Source of the DNA: Batillaria attramentaria
Taxonomy: Eukaryota; Mollusca; Gastropoda; Batillariidae
Reading direction: 5' to 3'
NCBI GenBank assembly: GCA_018292915.2
Contig: JACVVK020000344.1
Coordinates: 253,501 to 317,500 of the forward strand
Length of the DNA stretch: 64,000 bases
Position numbers and translations under genes: made by a program. The notes below the pieces were generated by a model, which saw only the letters and a program-made list of their open reading frames with translations, did no database searches and was not told where the DNA came from. Shown in pieces: positions 35,715 to 48,589 of this stretch; within the stretch, counting starts at the first letter, position 1; each line of letters opens with the position of its first letter.

Positions 35715-38420
35715 ATGTCTATCCTGCCATACGTTCTGCGCGATTTCTGGGAAGACCCATGGAGCGGACTGAGCAGGCCGTCTCGTCTGTTTGACCAGGG
35801 GTTCGGAAACGTGCTGACAGATGATGACCTGGCACTTAGCATGTTCAACAGATTCGGACCGAGCAGCGGTGTTCGGCGCCCTCCACAGTCGTCTGGCATG
35901 TCAGAGGTATGAACTGAGATGATTTCGGTCGGATAAAGTGATAAATTGCTTTTCTGCTTTGTTATTATTTTTGCTATTGTTGTGTCGACTCGGAAGGGCA
36001 GTTTCTCTGCTCCGTTAAGCCTGTGTTTATTATGTCAATGTTTTAGAGCAGGCTTCGTGTAGCCGGCGTAAATGCCGGATATGGTCAGTCATTTTTGCTA
36101 GACACCCAGACGGATGCCGCGGAAGGGAGGCATAATGTGATCCCATGTATCAAATCATGAACAAAATTTCAGTGGATCCTATTGTGGGGAGTGCGCATCA
36201 CATTGCAAACTTCATGTTAAACAGCTGAAACGAAATGTCTGCTGGATATATGTTCTGCTAATTTTCTGTTCAGTGCTAAACTGAGTTTCAGGCTGTGCAG
36301 TGTTATGATCAGTTTTTGCTAACTTCGGTTGTTAGAGTGAGGCCGGCACGGTAATGCGGTATCGCTGATCACAAAATTTCTTCCCTGGTGTCTGTGTGGT
36401 GACTTGGGTACTGTTTTGTTTTTTTTTTTTTTTTGGTTTGTTTTGGAGGGGTCTGGTCTCTCCCCGAACCCAGTGCGTACTAGACTCCTGCTTTCCTCTC
36501 TTTTTCTTTGTGGTGGAAAAGGACGTTAAACCCCCAAACACCCACCCACCCCATCCTCTCTTTTTCGGTTCGTTAGGACAGTCTGACCTTGCACACAAGC
36601 AGACGCTTACTCTCGGCGATAAAATAGTTCCATGACCTCGCACTGGCCTCCGTGCAACGCAAGCGATTGTTTTTGCTGAGACGAAATACCTTTACCCAGC
36701 GATCGATAGCCCGCGGGTCAGGCAGACCTCAAGGCCAGTCAGTGCAGGAAGGGCGTGCGAGGCGAGGGCATTGCGTGTGCCGAGTATCTCTTTTCTTTTT
36801 TTCTTTTTTTTTCCCCGTGCACCATGGAGCGTACTGTGGGTTATCTGGAAAACATAGTGCCGTATTAAGAATGGCCAAAAGCTGGTAACGACAATTCGCG
36901 ATTGACAGTTGCAGTAATAACCGGATTGTGTCTCCTCGAGATGATGAATGAGACTGCCTGCCTGGGGTGCTGCTAGTCAGTGTGGTCTTGGTCTGCCGTG
37001 TGTGTGCGCACGCGTGCGTGTGTGTGACTAGGTGGGCGATTAATTTTAAGAGAACGAAGAACAAGGGCCTTTCCTACCAGCCCGACAGTTACGTGATAAA
37101 CCGCTACATTACCGTAACAAAAAAACAAAAAAAAAATCGGTCGTTGCCTATCTACCGACACGAACATGTACTGTAGTAATATTACTTCCTGCTGTATACC
37201 TATCATCGCGACCTATTTTCGCGGCCTTGTTTCACTTACGGCGTGTTGCAAGCTGAATGTTCCTGGATTTCCTTAATTAAATGCCGAATCTGATTTGTTA
37301 CTGTGCGTAGACAGAGAATCGTAAAGAACAACATTGATATTTCGGCAAGCGTGTCGCCTTAAATTCCTGAGAATGTCCACAGAATTCCTCAAAACAGCAC
37401 CCTTACAGTGCGTAATCATTTGGATCGTTGTGATGCTCGTCTGTGCACTTCGCCGGTTCGATCGTACGGTCGCTGGACGGGGGCAGATGGACCGGAGGGG
37501 ATGGGTTGAGATTGGGGGGACGGGGGTCTCAAGAGTTTTTCACTAGGTGTACCCGTCATTACATACAGAGCTTATCTAATGGTATCGAATCGTCTCACCA
37601 CATGATAAACGAGATATTTCAATTGTTGCCCGAACTACTGTGGCTCCTAAAGGTTCCATTCGTTTTTGTGTTACCCCATACTCCAGCCAGTAACCTACAA
37701 CTTCATGACAGCTCCAGTCAGTGTTCTTACATGGAATTCATGGGTTGCTTAGAAGGTTGGGCAAGCTCTTTGTTTTATGAGGATGAGAGTGTGATGCCGC
37801 TATGGAGGTCCGTGTCAACCCACATCACTTCGCTCCGATGTGTATTTGGGGCGTCCGTACTTTCTACCGCGCAAATCACGTACACACTTACAACATTAAA
37901 CTCGCATTATTCTGCAGGTGGTTAACAACGAGAACGAGTTTCGTATCGGCCTGGACGTGCGTCACTTCAAGCCGGAGGAACTGAAGGTCACTACCAAGGA
38001 CAACCGCATCGTCGTCAACGCCAAGCACGAGGAACGGCCAGACGAGCATGGCTACATCATGCGTGAGTTCACGCGCCAGTACGTCCTCCCCAAGGTACTT
38101 CACCAGCCCTGTTTACTTCAGATTTCATGGGATGGAGTGGGGTGGGGGCCTGTTTTGAATTTGGAGTACGGTGAATGTATTGGAATCAGCTGTTAGTTGC
38201 ATGTCTGTGGTGTGAGATCGGTGCACTGTTTCCTAGTGCTGCGATAGTCTAGGGAAAGTTTTCTGTATTGATCAGTCCAGTTTAAGGTGGCATTTCAACG
38301 CTCAGAAAAGCACTTTCGCGCACAATTCGCGCTTCGGTCGTCCCTACTGCCAACACTCTACCAATTATCGTCTCTTCAGGCTATTGGAAGATACTTGCTG
38401 TGTTTACTTCTGTGTGTGTT

Positions 38421-38458
<38 letters not shown>

Positions 38459-38708
38459 TGACGGCGGTGAACGCACCACGCGTAAAAGTATATATGCTCG
38501 CGACAATGTCACCCTGGTAACCCATCTGTTGGCACTAAATAGAGTAATTCCTATCTTGCAGGACGTGGACCCGAACACGGTGACGTCAGGTCTTAGCCGT
38601 GACGGAGTGCTGACCATCAAGGCGCCAAAGAAAGCCCTGAAAGCGCCAGAGGAACGCGCCATCCCCATCACTCACGAACCATCCGATCAGAAGGAGCCCG
38701 AGAAGTAG
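35715..38708 (+). CDS. small heat-shock protein (Hsp20/alpha-crystallin family)
   Basis: The exons are 35715-35906 (192 nt), 37918-38094 (177 nt) and 38562-38708 (147 nt with TAG). Both introns are phase 0 with consensus ends, giving 171 aa. The N-terminal arm begins MSILPYVLRDFWEDPW and contains RLFDQGFG, a typical sHSP arm motif. The alpha-crystallin domain starts at about residue 65 and runs to about 147, with EFRIGLDVRHFKPEELKV, the REFTRQYVLP segment and the closing DGVLTI (GVL at 138-140). The C-terminal anchoring motif I-P-I is at 157-159. sHSPs are cytosolic ATP-independent holdases that form oligomers through the IxI motif. The HSE/TATA promoter implies strong heat induction. Intron 2 cuts the domain between beta strands. 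Confidence 0.93.
35907..37917 (+). other. intron 1 of the small heat-shock protein gene
   Basis: This 2011-bp intron holds a 3' fragment of SINE family 1 (about 36511-36554, +) and T-rich tracts near 36418 and 36792. The remainder is unique. The open frame at 37443-37925 overlaps the exon 2 border out of frame and is not supported. Confidence 0.7.
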
Positions 38709-39280
38709 GCCAAGGTCAAGGCCGTTGCCTTGGCACCTTTCGAGGGATGATAAATGGAGGTCATCCTGGGATTTCGCTTCAGCTTTTTGTAGGCTTTACC
38801 TTAAAGACATTTGTGATGGAGTGTGAGATGAGTACATTCAACTGAATCAAAACCTGACCATCATCGAACGTACTTCAGCCATTTCTTGCGATGTTTGTGA
38901 TTTGTGTGGTGTAAGAACTGAGGGAAACAAAATTTGGTACACCCAGAAAATGTTCATGTATGCGCTTAAAGCACACATGCCAGTGTCTTTTCGTTCCTCT
39001 CCTCTGTAAGGAAAAGCCATACTTTTGATAATTTGCTGTTGATCCGGGTTTGTTCTGCTAGTATGCACGTTTGGATAAGAGTATGAGCTTAAAAATGTTT
39101 TGCTTGTGGTTACAGTCCAGAATGGGTGTGTTTTACTGAGTCCTTGAAAGTGAGGAGACTAGAATTGTCCACTTAGGCGTCCAGTACGTTGAGTAGTACT
39201 TGTTTTGTTTGTATGCAGTTTCGCAAGCATAATTCTGGAGATTCGGGATTGTTGTTGTTTTTGTTTTTATTTCAGTCTTG

Positions 39281-39428
39281 ATTAAAGCATTTCATATTGT
39301 CTTTAAAGTCCTGAGATTGTTTCGGATAAGGACATTTTCAGTATTTCGCAGTTGTGCTATGGTTTGCTTTTGTACTGCTGTTTTCTTCTATACGCACGCC
39401 AACGGTACTCTGAGAGTTTACCAATAAA
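39281..39428 (+). terminator. polyadenylation signals of the sHSP gene
   Basis: ATTAAA at 39281-39286 and AATAAA at 39423-39428 lie 570-720 bp beyond the stop codon. They are the first good signals downstream on +. Confidence 0.45.
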
Positions 39429-39429
39429 A

Positions 39430-40560
39430 AAAAAATCGAGAAGAAAACGGGTGTGTTGTGTGTGCGTGCGTGCGTGTGTGTCGTGTGCGTGTGTGTGCGC
39501 GACTCAGAACTTTGGGGGGGGGGGGGGGAGTTGTGAGTGAGCGTACGTGTTACTCAAAATTACCAAAACTGACCCGAAGAAGGACGCGTAACGGCTTACT
39601 CACATTTAAAACCTAACTCCTTCGATTAGGTTGCATCCGAAAGGAGTCTGATCCAGAATGAGCAAATCTAACAAAACCTACACAACTGCAAAGGGGAATT
39701 TTATGTTGCAGTAGTTTGTTTTCGGTTTCTTATTTTTGCTTTCGGTTTTCCTTCTGTTTTTTTTGTTTTTTGTTTGTTTGTTGTTGTTGTTGTTTTTTTT
39801 TTTGGGGGGGGGGGGCTTGTTTTGCATTTTGTTCTGGTTGGTTTGGTTTTGTTTGGGTGGGGGTCTGGTTTTGGTTTGGTTTGTTCTTCTTGGGTTTTTT
39901 GTTGGGTTGATTTGCTTTTTGTTGTTGTTGCTTTGGTTTTGGTATTTGGCGAGGGTTTTTGTTGGTATTTTGGTGTGTGTGTGGGGGTGGGGGGGATTTG
40001 TTTTATGTTCTTGTACCTTTTTGGGAGAGGGGATGGTGGTCTCAGAAAAGGTCTGTCAACTGAAGCGGTGATCGATGTTTACCGATAATTATTAATTTAA
40101 TACTAGTAATGGCCACCCTTTTGCCATGGGAAATAAACACCGCACCGGGGTTTTCCCTCCTCCTTCGGAGCACTAGTACTCTCCCTTTAACAATCTTTAA
40201 GGCCATGTCCGCTTCAATACGTTGTTTGTTCAGTCGCAGCTGTATGGTCCATGGTGGTTAAAAATAAAAACTAACTAGAAAATAAAAAACCGACGTGTAC
40301 AGTAAATGGTGCCCCATTTCGTATCGACAGCCATACTGCAAATAGCGTGTCATCGTTGTCAGCACACAACACGTGGATTTAGGAGACTGTCTTGTCAACT
40401 ACTTTATCACAGCAGACGATCTTTTTTCTTTTTTTTTCCCCTTTCCTATTGTCAAGGTGAGGCTTGACACTAGGATTGTTTGCGGGTGCTTGTGTAGGTG
40501 CACACGCACTCAAAATCCCATAAGTTTTGCTGCCGGTGTTGTCAGCCAGATGTGCTCCCC
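39430..40560. other. intergenic, G/T-rich low complexity
   Basis: It contains GT-rich tracts, a G run near 39514 and a very T/G-rich stretch (39716-40030). No gene was seen. The open frames are low-complexity Phe/Val/Gly. Confidence 0.65.
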
Positions 40561-40568
40561 GGCTCTTT

Positions 40569-40715
40569 TGACCCTGGGGAGCTTCTAACCTCAAGCTGCA
40601 TCGACCCGGGGCACTTGTAGCCTAAAGCTGCTCAGACCCGGGGGACTTCTTGTCTCAAGCTTCATTGACCCGAGACACTCTTAGCCTCAAGCTGCTTAGA
40701 GCCGGGGCACTTCAC
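40569..40715. repeat. 32-bp minisatellite, ~4.5 copies
   Basis: Units start GACCC(T/G)GGG at 40570, 40603, 40635, 40667 and a partial at 40699. Each continues ACTT then CCTCAAGCTGC. The copies are moderately diverged. Confidence 0.85.
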
Positions 40716-40719
40716 GCTG

Positions 40720-41599
40720 GGGAATGCATCACGCGTGTTACACCGGTACCGTTTCCAAAACAGCTGCGCTCTTTAGCACAGAAGGTTAAGAAGCGGATGG
40801 CCTTTCAATTTTTGGCTGTCGGAATCTATGATAAGTCTATTTCGCTGAAACAGGCCTAGACCAGTGAAATCGAAGGTACCGGCAGCAACAAGTCAAAAAT
40901 TAGGAATAATCAGGTGGTGGGGAGGGAGGGGGGTATTGATTGGTTGGAGGAATAAAAAAAATAATCTGCGTTTAATAACACTGCTAACAGTATTTCTGGT
41001 GATATGACTACCAAAGGTCCACGATACGGCGGCGTATAGGAAGTTCACAGAATTTCAGAAAACGTTGCAAGATATTCTTTATTCTGCTTTTTGTGACAAT
41101 TTTAATTTTAATTGTTTTAATCTGGCCTTGGGGATCCTTACTTTAAACAGAAAAAGATACGGAGCAGGGCTGAGGGGCGGGAGTGTGTGGGGTGGGGGGG
41201 GGGAGAAGGGGGTATTAAGGGGACGGGGTAAGCTAGGGATGAGGTGTGTTGGGGGGGGGGGGCATATACAGTACGTTCAGTTTCTAGGTATAAATAGCTA
41301 ATCTCGGGATTACCGACGTTCGCATAGCTCCGAAGCTGTCAGCTTTGATATCTGATAGTAGATTTAAAAGCTTGACACAGAGAATTACCACAAGTATGTC
41401 GTCAGTTCACGTGGTTTAGGTATTTTATATTCCTCAAAATTAAATCTTTGAACTACGATATTGTGACTGCAAGATGTGTGTGTGTGTGTGGGTGGGGGGG
41501 GGGGCATCTGACATCAATCATTATCGGACTTGACGATTTCTTGTAAAAGACCGTAATTCGTAAGGCCAGATCAAGAACTTTCTATGCTTCCGTGCGTGC

Positions 41600-41668
<69 letters not shown>

Positions 41669-42306
41669 CCCTTTTCGGGTCCACAATTTGTTCTTGGCTC
41701 CTACTAAATCCGCAGACCATTTCGCTTTTCAGCCCGTTTTCCAGTATATTGCCGTTAATCCAGTGCATTCACTCAGAAACTTTTGAACACGTGCTATGCA
41801 CGCATTTCTCCCGCTGTCAGCCCCCCCTTGGACTGAAAGCTCAACCTCGGCCTTTCAACAACACATGTCTGTCGCCCTTTGCTCTTAATTACAACTTCCA
41901 CAATCGCTGGCTAACGGTGAATCGTGCTGCAGGAGGTAGCCTGAAATCGGCAAAGTGGTTTTCATACAAGTCTCGGGCACGTCAATACGCTTCTACTGAC
42001 ACGGAGTGGATTTGCTTTTCTTTCTTTCTTTAAGACTGTTGAATCAAGGGTCAGAATAGACTGTCAGTGACGACAGACTGATCTGGGTTAGGTAGTCATT
42101 GCATGGGGTGATTTATCTTCGCGTGGCACGTATTGGCTGCTTTGTGGGATATCGTACGTCGTTGCTCTTTTGAAAAAAAAAAGTATTGATTGAATTTTCT
42201 TGCTTCCAGTGCAAGCAAGCAACCACACGCAGATACGCACCAGGCACGCATGCACGGACGGACGGACAGACGGGCAGGCAGGCAGTCAAACAGGCAGAGA
42301 GGCAGG

Positions 42307-42346
<40 letters not shown>

Positions 42347-42425
42347 TATTTGAAAACGGTGGACGTTTTGATCTTGTGACCAGTTTTCAAACTTGCCGTT
42401 TAAAGAGAGAGAGAGAGATAGAAAG

Positions 42426-42477
<52 letters not shown>

Positions 42478-43078
42478 ACACACTAACACTCCGTGTGATT
42501 TCGAAGCGGAGGGGGATCTATTTTGTTGTTGCTGCTGCTGCTGCTGCTCTTTTTTCAGATGTTAGTGAACTGCGTTTTGTCGTATGTGTGCTCAGCAGCA
42601 TTGCTGCCTTTTTGTCAAACCACGAGCACCTGCATGTGAAAAACTACGGCTAACGGTAAAAACTCAACTCTGGCCAACAAGGCTGGTCACCCCACGCGTC
42701 CACGCAATCCACTTGCAACCAAAAGTGTTGACGATCCGCGCGGAAAGTAGGATCAGTGTAATCGGATCACATTGATTTTCTACTTTTCTCCCAATGTGTC
42801 TGTCTCAATCTTTTGTCGGCGTCTGCCTTTTGCCGCATCGATTCCGCTGACTTCAAAGAAAATGTTCGGGGGGGGGGGGGGGGGAGATATCACTAACTGA
42901 GACAATGATGGTGTGTGGATGGAAAATGTGGCTTATCAAATATTGAAGGGCTTTTGTGTGTGTGTGTGAGAGAGACTGACCGGTGAAACCAATCTTTGTG
43001 TTTATGACTGCGAGTAACACGGTACATAGTGCGTTTGGTATTTCACTCGCCGACGATTTTCGGCGATAACTTTTTGCC
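40720..43078. other. intergenic, no gene seen
   Basis: It contains G-rich tracts near 41190 and 41255, (GT)n at 41593-41666, (GA)n at 42310-42341, (CA)n at 42427-42472 and a G run at 42868. The unique parts show no convincing exon. Confidence 0.55.
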
Positions 43079-43530
43079 GAGGCCCGCAGTGTAGTGGTTG
43101 GCACTTCGGACCATAGGACCGGGAGACCCGGATTCGAGTCCCAGCCGAGGCAATCGGGATTTTTCCTACCTAGGTCGGCTCCTACCCAGAGCGGGTGTGA
43201 TATAGGCCCAATTGGGAGGCTGTTGCCACACAGCCGAGATTCACCCACTTCATATATGACACGTCTTATGATGTGGATGATTAAACGGCCGGCACCGCAG
43301 GTGCCGTAGTTCCCGGGTCTGGTTAACGCGGGGATAGTTATGACAGGAAGCGTGGAATGCGGCCCTGTCTGGCAGTCCCAAACCACACGGACCTCCATGA
43401 CATCTTACCATCATCCTCATATCCGACATCATAAAAATTGCCCCAGCTTTCGAGCCGTCCGTGGATTCCACCCATACCTGGGAGGAACACCACTGGAGCT
43501 GGCAAAGAGTTGGGGCAGCAAAAAAAAAAC
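43079..43530 (+). mobile_element. SINE family 4, second copy
   Basis: It aligns along its length with 11887-12372. The head is CAGTGTAGTGGTTGGCAC, the B-box-like segment GATTCGAGTCCC, the body GGATTTTTCCTACCTAGGTC and the end GGCAAAGAGTTGGGGCAGCA with an A-rich tail. It lacks the ~30-bp CACGGGTGCGACTTTGGGGG segment of the first copy. Confidence 0.85.
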
Positions 43531-43825
43531 AAAAAAAAAACCCTTTTTGTGGAGCCACTTTCGTAAGCCTATCAAAGAGAAAAAGTTGGTATATTTCGTG
43601 ACAGTCAGGACTCACACTTTCTCCGTTTCTTCTCGGCGTGAGTGAAACGAACCAAAACAGACACTTTCACTGCTTTTTCGTAAACCTTTCCTATTTACAA
43701 AGAACCCAAAAACAATGCTTTGACGCTGTTCACTGACGCCATCGTTCCGTGACTGACTCAAGTTCTCATGAAGTCATGAGTCGGCGTCGATTACTGAGCT
43801 CGATCACCGTTTAAGTCATTGCCAC

Positions 43826-43970
43826 TTGAGGCTGTCATCGTAATGTGTTTACGTCCCGTGAGTGAGAGAATGCGTGTGATTCACGTGAGCGTGCGTGTTG
43901 AGTTTAGCTCGCGGCGCTTTGGAGAGAGCACCTACACAATATTTATTTCGTTATTACTATTATTAGCAAC
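43826..43970 (+). mobile_element. SINE family 2, 3' fragment
   Basis: Only the distal body is present (GTAATGTGTTTACG, TGTGATTCACGTGAGCGTGC, CGGCGCTTTG). It ends in ATT-type repeats. Confidence 0.7.
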
Positions 43971-44403
43971 ACGCGCAGGGTCAGACGATCTTGCCACTAC
44001 CACCACAGCCACCCCTACACCAACCCCTTCCCTCCGCTACCCCCCCCCCCCCCCGGAAACACAGTAGAGGCTTGTCATGTAGACGGTATTATATACCTGT
44101 TCCGGTAAAGACATGCGCCTAGGGGACCTAACAAGACATAAATATTCTATTCTCTTGTTCGGCGCCCCATGATTAAAAAAAAAGGTGCACTGTAAAAAAG
44201 GCATGCAGCCACTGGCCGCCGAAAACTAGCTGGAACCGAAAGCCCAAGACACGTGTACGGGAGCACACAGTGTACGGAACGGAATGGCGTATAGTCCCCA
44301 TTCTGCTCCGTGCAGAGCAGTTACTATATATAGCCTACTCTCCTACTCCGCACTCCTACGTAGATAGTACGGAGATGGGGTTTGCGATAATAATAATAAT
44401 AGG

Positions 44404-44573
44404 GGTGGGGGTGGGTGATTGGGGGTTTAACGTCCTTTTCCACCACATACGGGTGATATCAAAGACGGGGCAACGATGAAAAAGCCAGCACAAATATTTG
44501 GCCCCAGCCGGGATACGAACTCACGACCCGAGCATTAGAAGTCCAACGCTCTACCATTCGGCCACCCCGGCTC
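44404..44573 (-). mobile_element. SINE family 1, full copy
   Basis: It has a standard sequence in inverse orientation. (AAT)n lies on both sides, because it inserted within the (AAT)n tail of the neighbouring SINE family 2 fragment. Confidence 0.88.
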
Positions 44574-44574
44574 C

Positions 44575-44820
44575 AATAATAATAATAATAATCGCATTAA
44601 TATAGGCGCTTTATACCAAATATTTGGCTCAAAGCGCGAGGAGCTTAAAGCCAACACGCACGCTCAAGTGAATCACACGTATTCTCTCAGGCACTGGACA
44701 TGAACACATAATAATCACGTGTTGCGAAGGGCCAGCTCAGCGATTTAAGTTTTGGAATTTTAGAATTTTATTTATTCAACGAATTTTGCGGGCTGAACAT
44801 TTCCAAAGCAGAAAAGCATG
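44575..44820 (-). mobile_element. SINE family 2, truncated copy
   Basis: Read on -, it runs from GGAAATGTTCAGCCCGC to the (ATT)n tail and lacks the tRNA-like head. Its tail holds the nested SINE at 44404. Confidence 0.75.
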
Positions 44821-44889
44821 ACTTATGAATATACCTTTTACTTTTGAAATATCGACAATCTACGAGTGCCTCATTTGCGGACACTCGAC

Positions 44890-45000
44890 CAAAATGCCAC
44901 CGTCTGGAGCCGAAGTTTTGCGCTGATTTTCCCCTCGTTGTCCCGACTTTGGAATCGTCCGTATGTGGTTGAAAAAAAAAAGACGTTAAGCTCTCAACCA
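44890..45000 (+). mobile_element. SINE family 1, degenerate fragment
   Basis: The region carries CGTCTGGAGCCGAAGTTTTG, CCCTCGTTGTCCCGACTTTG and CCGTATGTGG followed by AAAAAGACGTTAAG. It is a strongly diverged body with a broken head. Confidence 0.5.
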
Positions 45001-45097
45001 GTCAACCAGCCAATCCTTTCAAAATCGGCATCAGCCATGTACCTGTACCCCTTGCAATTTGGACTGGTGCTTGCAGTGCAGTCCAGTCCGGGGGGGG

Positions 45098-45210
45098 GGG
45101 GGTGGGAGTTTAACGGCCTTTTCCACCACATACGGGTGATATCAAAGACGGGGCAACGATAAAAAAGCCAGCACAAATATTTGGCCCAAGCCGGGATCCA
45201 TACTCACGAC
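45098..45210 (-). mobile_element. SINE family 1, head-truncated copy
   Basis: The body and start of the head (to ACTCACGACC) are present. The segment GCAGTGCAGTCCAG flanks it on both sides (just before 45089 and after 45212) and is likely the target duplication. Confidence 0.75.
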
Positions 45211-45219
45211 CGCAGTGCA

Positions 45220-46250
45220 GTCCAGCCACCTCTTCCGTTCAAGTCTGGCCCGGGCTATGGTATGGACACACTGGGTACCCCTGGGTAAACCGCTGCTCTG
45301 GTCTGGCCACCTCTCCTTTTCAAGCCTGAGTGAGTGCCGACAAAAGGTGACTTACATGGTAATTATTGTTTTGTTAGTTGCTACGCCCGCGGAGCCCACG
45401 TGTGTTTGCAGTAACCACCCACCACCCGCCCGCTATACCCAGCTTAACACCCGCCACCACCATCCACCCCAGCCGTCAGCATAGTACAAACCATTACTCT
45501 ATATGTTATGTTGGCCGTCAGTGCGCAGGTACATGGGGTAAGGCCAGGGGTTTAAACAGAGTAATTGTATAGGCTACGTACCATTGATGCAAATTTTAAG
45601 GAAAACGCTATATTATATTCCTGTTACACATAACGTTGCACATGACACCCTAGAAATGCCTTAAAAAATTCACCCCAAAAAATCACAAAAATCAGGCAGC
45701 CATAGACTCATGTGTAGAGTAAATTTCAACAAATTCCAATATTCCGTTTTTTTGCAATGTTGGCAGCGACCACATACCCCCTCGTCTGCTGGCTCCTGTG
45801 CCAGCCGCGCATGAATACAAATAGTCCACAAGCCAGGCTCATTTTTCCCTAATTTTACTATAACCTGGCATGAAACTTGTTTACAAAGCCAACAAAAAGC
45901 ACCAGAGTGTCAGTTTTTAACTCTGCACACAAATTTTAAAAGGGGCAACGATTTTCTACTATATTTAGCGTAGTTGTAACTGCATAACCCCGAAGCTATT
46001 ACTGGTCTGTAACCATAGTCAGAGAGTTGAGGAGAAGCAGCAGAAGGGAGGAGGGAAGGGTACTGAGGACTTGTCAGATTCTGCGCCGCTGTTGGACACA
46101 CGAGAAAGTACTACAAACCGCGGGCTCCCAAACTATACGCACACACCCAGTGCGTACAGACACTCCGCGCACTAACTCAAAGAAAGCAGCACTTAATCTT
46201 GTTTAACCTTGAAACTTAACCAAGTTTCTAAAAGCGAGTGGTGCAGTATG
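45220..46250. other. intergenic, no gene seen
   Basis: Unique sequence with a C-rich segment near 45410-45480. There are no recognisable exons or repeats longer than 20 bp. Confidence 0.5.
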
Positions 46251-46252
46251 AG

Positions 46253-46255
<3 letters not shown>

Positions 46256-46344
<89 letters not shown>
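46256..46344. repeat. (GT)n microsatellite
   Basis: This is a pure GT array of ~88 bp. Confidence 0.97.
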
Positions 46345-46345
<1 letters not shown>

Positions 46346-46631
46346 CGATTGCATTTTCTTGTATTTGTCCTTCAGCGCTTGTTTTGATTGGTAGGTTGCG
46401 CACCTCATTTGTCTTGTTAGCATGCGTTATCTCTACATATTCCCATGATGTTAACGTTGTTTTGTGTAACAGCTGGATTTATCGACTCCTGTTCTGTATA
46501 CATTATGCTGTTGTAGTCTGGTTATTTTGTTTCCTTGCAACTACCGCCTGTATCCAGTTTCTCTCACATCCTCCATACCCCGAAAGGGGCTGCAGGAATA
46601 TATATATCTTGTAACTTGTAGGGTTTTTTTT

Positions 46632-46930
46632 CTCCTAGAATGTGGCACCGTTTACTCCGGCTCCCCCCCCCCCCCCCCCTCCCTGCTTTGGAAATGTTCA
46701 GCCCGCACATTGTTGTTGTTTTTGTTTTGCCGTTTTGTTTTGTTTTGTTTTGTTTAAGGTGCCATTCAAAATTCCGAAACTTAAATTGCTGGTGGTTTGT
46801 GTTCATGTTCTGTGTCTGAGAGAATGCGTGTGATTCACGTGAGCGTGCGTGTTGGGTTTAGCTAGCTAGCGGCGCTTTGAGCCAGATATCTGCGCCTCTA
46901 TTAATGCGATTATTATTATTATTATTATAT
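46632..46930 (+). mobile_element. SINE family 2, 5'-truncated copy
   Basis: It runs from TCTCCTAGAATGTGGCACCG through GGAAATGTTCAGCCCGC and TGATTCACGTGAGCGTGCGT to an (ATT)n tail. An insertion of TTG/TTTTG repeats lies in the middle. Confidence 0.75.
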
Positions 46931-48580
46931 CACAATATTTTATGCAGAAGAGGTATCCTACTCATTATGAACAGAGGCACAACCCTTAGACACCTCTTAC
47001 ATTAACATCTACGCCACGGTCGCGGTGAGTTGCCCCCTTCAGTCTTTGATACCATCCGGTGGAAAAAGGACGTTAAACACACAACCAACAACGCCACTAC
47101 CGCTCCGCAAACAGCTGTGCGGGAGTACACGCGACGAGCGGCTGAATTCAGTTCCGCACGCCCGCACAACCCGTGTGGGGTCTGTACGGAGTCGGTCACC
47201 TGCCGTCACTACGGTAGCACAGTCGGACGGTGCAGTCCGCCTGTGCACAGAGAGCTCTGTGGCGCACTGTAAGACTTAGACTGCCTCTGCGTTTGTGTGT
47301 CTGTGTGTCCTGGCAGTACTGGTACCAAAGGCTGGTCGTGTCCTCACGAACCATTCCGCTGTCTGTCCTCTTTCCTACGACACAAGATTTCGAGTCGGAG
47401 ATGGGCCGTTGTGTGGTATGTTCATGTGTCCTGCCTTTCGAAGTGTTTGTGTTTTAGCCGCTGTGAACTAGTCAATCACTTGATTATTAATATGCTTTCC
47501 TGCCTTTGTGAACGCCGGCTTCGTCCGTGCCTGGACGCCGTTTCGACCTCAGTGAACTGTTCGACACGCAATTACCAGCAGTGGAAAGCTGCTTCTGAAG
47601 TGTAACATGTCTACCACACGGACTTGACATATCCGTTCCATGGCGTGAGAACTGACCTGACCGCCTCTGACTGGCACGTACGGGCGCTTGTAGATCAGGT
47701 TCCAACCGAAACCCGATTTTCTCATGTCCGCCAGGTGACGAATTTTCCATGCAGCTGTTGTCTTGTAAAACAAGGTCAGTTTTTGTTTGGTGTGTGTGAA
47801 TTCACGACGTGACGAAGTCGGATTAAATTTCATTTCTGCCCAGTCTGGTAGCAGGGGCTTGGCCGGCTGAGGTTGTGTTTTGATCATGAATACCAATACT
47901 TTTTCCTGCTTTCAAGTGGTGTGTCGCTGGCAGCGCAAACCAGCGGCACATTTATTTGAACAGCGTGACTAAAAACTGACAGGTGTCTTATCAGAATTTA
48001 TATTATGTCAATATATAGGAGCTACAGGCTTTCTGCACAGATAGACCACCGTAGTGTTTATGGCCTGTGCTGTCCCGAAACTTTAAACGCTCATAATCAG
48101 GATTACCATGCTTCAGAGAGGCCAGATTATGCTTGGGGACAGTCGCGCTTGTAAGTGCGCCTGTACGCTGGAAACGGTCTGTTCTAATAGTTAGTAGAGC
48201 ATTGAATGCAACACAATGCCGCCTGCAGGCTGTGCGAGCAACAATTCAAATTCGAGTACTCAGCGGTTGCCCGCAACATTTGCTGAAATTCCGTCCTCGA
48301 GATTTTGCGTCGCTTAAAACCGGCAGTAGGTAAGTGTTGGATCGGAGCCATTCCCACGTGAGATGTTGTCACTGTGCAGGTGTTCAAGTGGTACGATGTC
48401 AGATACTGCAAGAGAGCATAGAAATAGTGGATGATGTGCCTTTTGGTGGGTCTTTCTGTTTAGTTCGCGAAACAGACTGTCACATACATACGAGTATCTG
48501 TACATATATCTGAACACTTGTGTTATAATTCAGTTTTTTTGTGTTGTTTTGTTTTTTAAACTTTAATTTGACAGTTAGCC
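46931..48580. other. intergenic with a SINE family 1 scrap; no gene recognised
   Basis: A SINE family 1 3' body fragment lies at about 47040-47080 (GTCTTTGATACCATCCGG then GGACGTTAAAC). From 47090 to 47900 the DNA is more balanced in base composition, with overlapping open frames on both strands. None shows a family motif or convincing splice pattern. Confidence 0.45.
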
Positions 48581-48589
48581 AGTCACAGA

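Noticed and set aside
37443..37925. 160-residue frame overlapping the start of sHSP exon 2
   Set aside because: It lies in intron 1, in a different frame from the exon, with no motif.
47487..47896. Overlapping frames on both strands in a balanced-GC segment
   Set aside because: No frame shows a family motif or a consistent splice pattern. They cannot be separated from chance.
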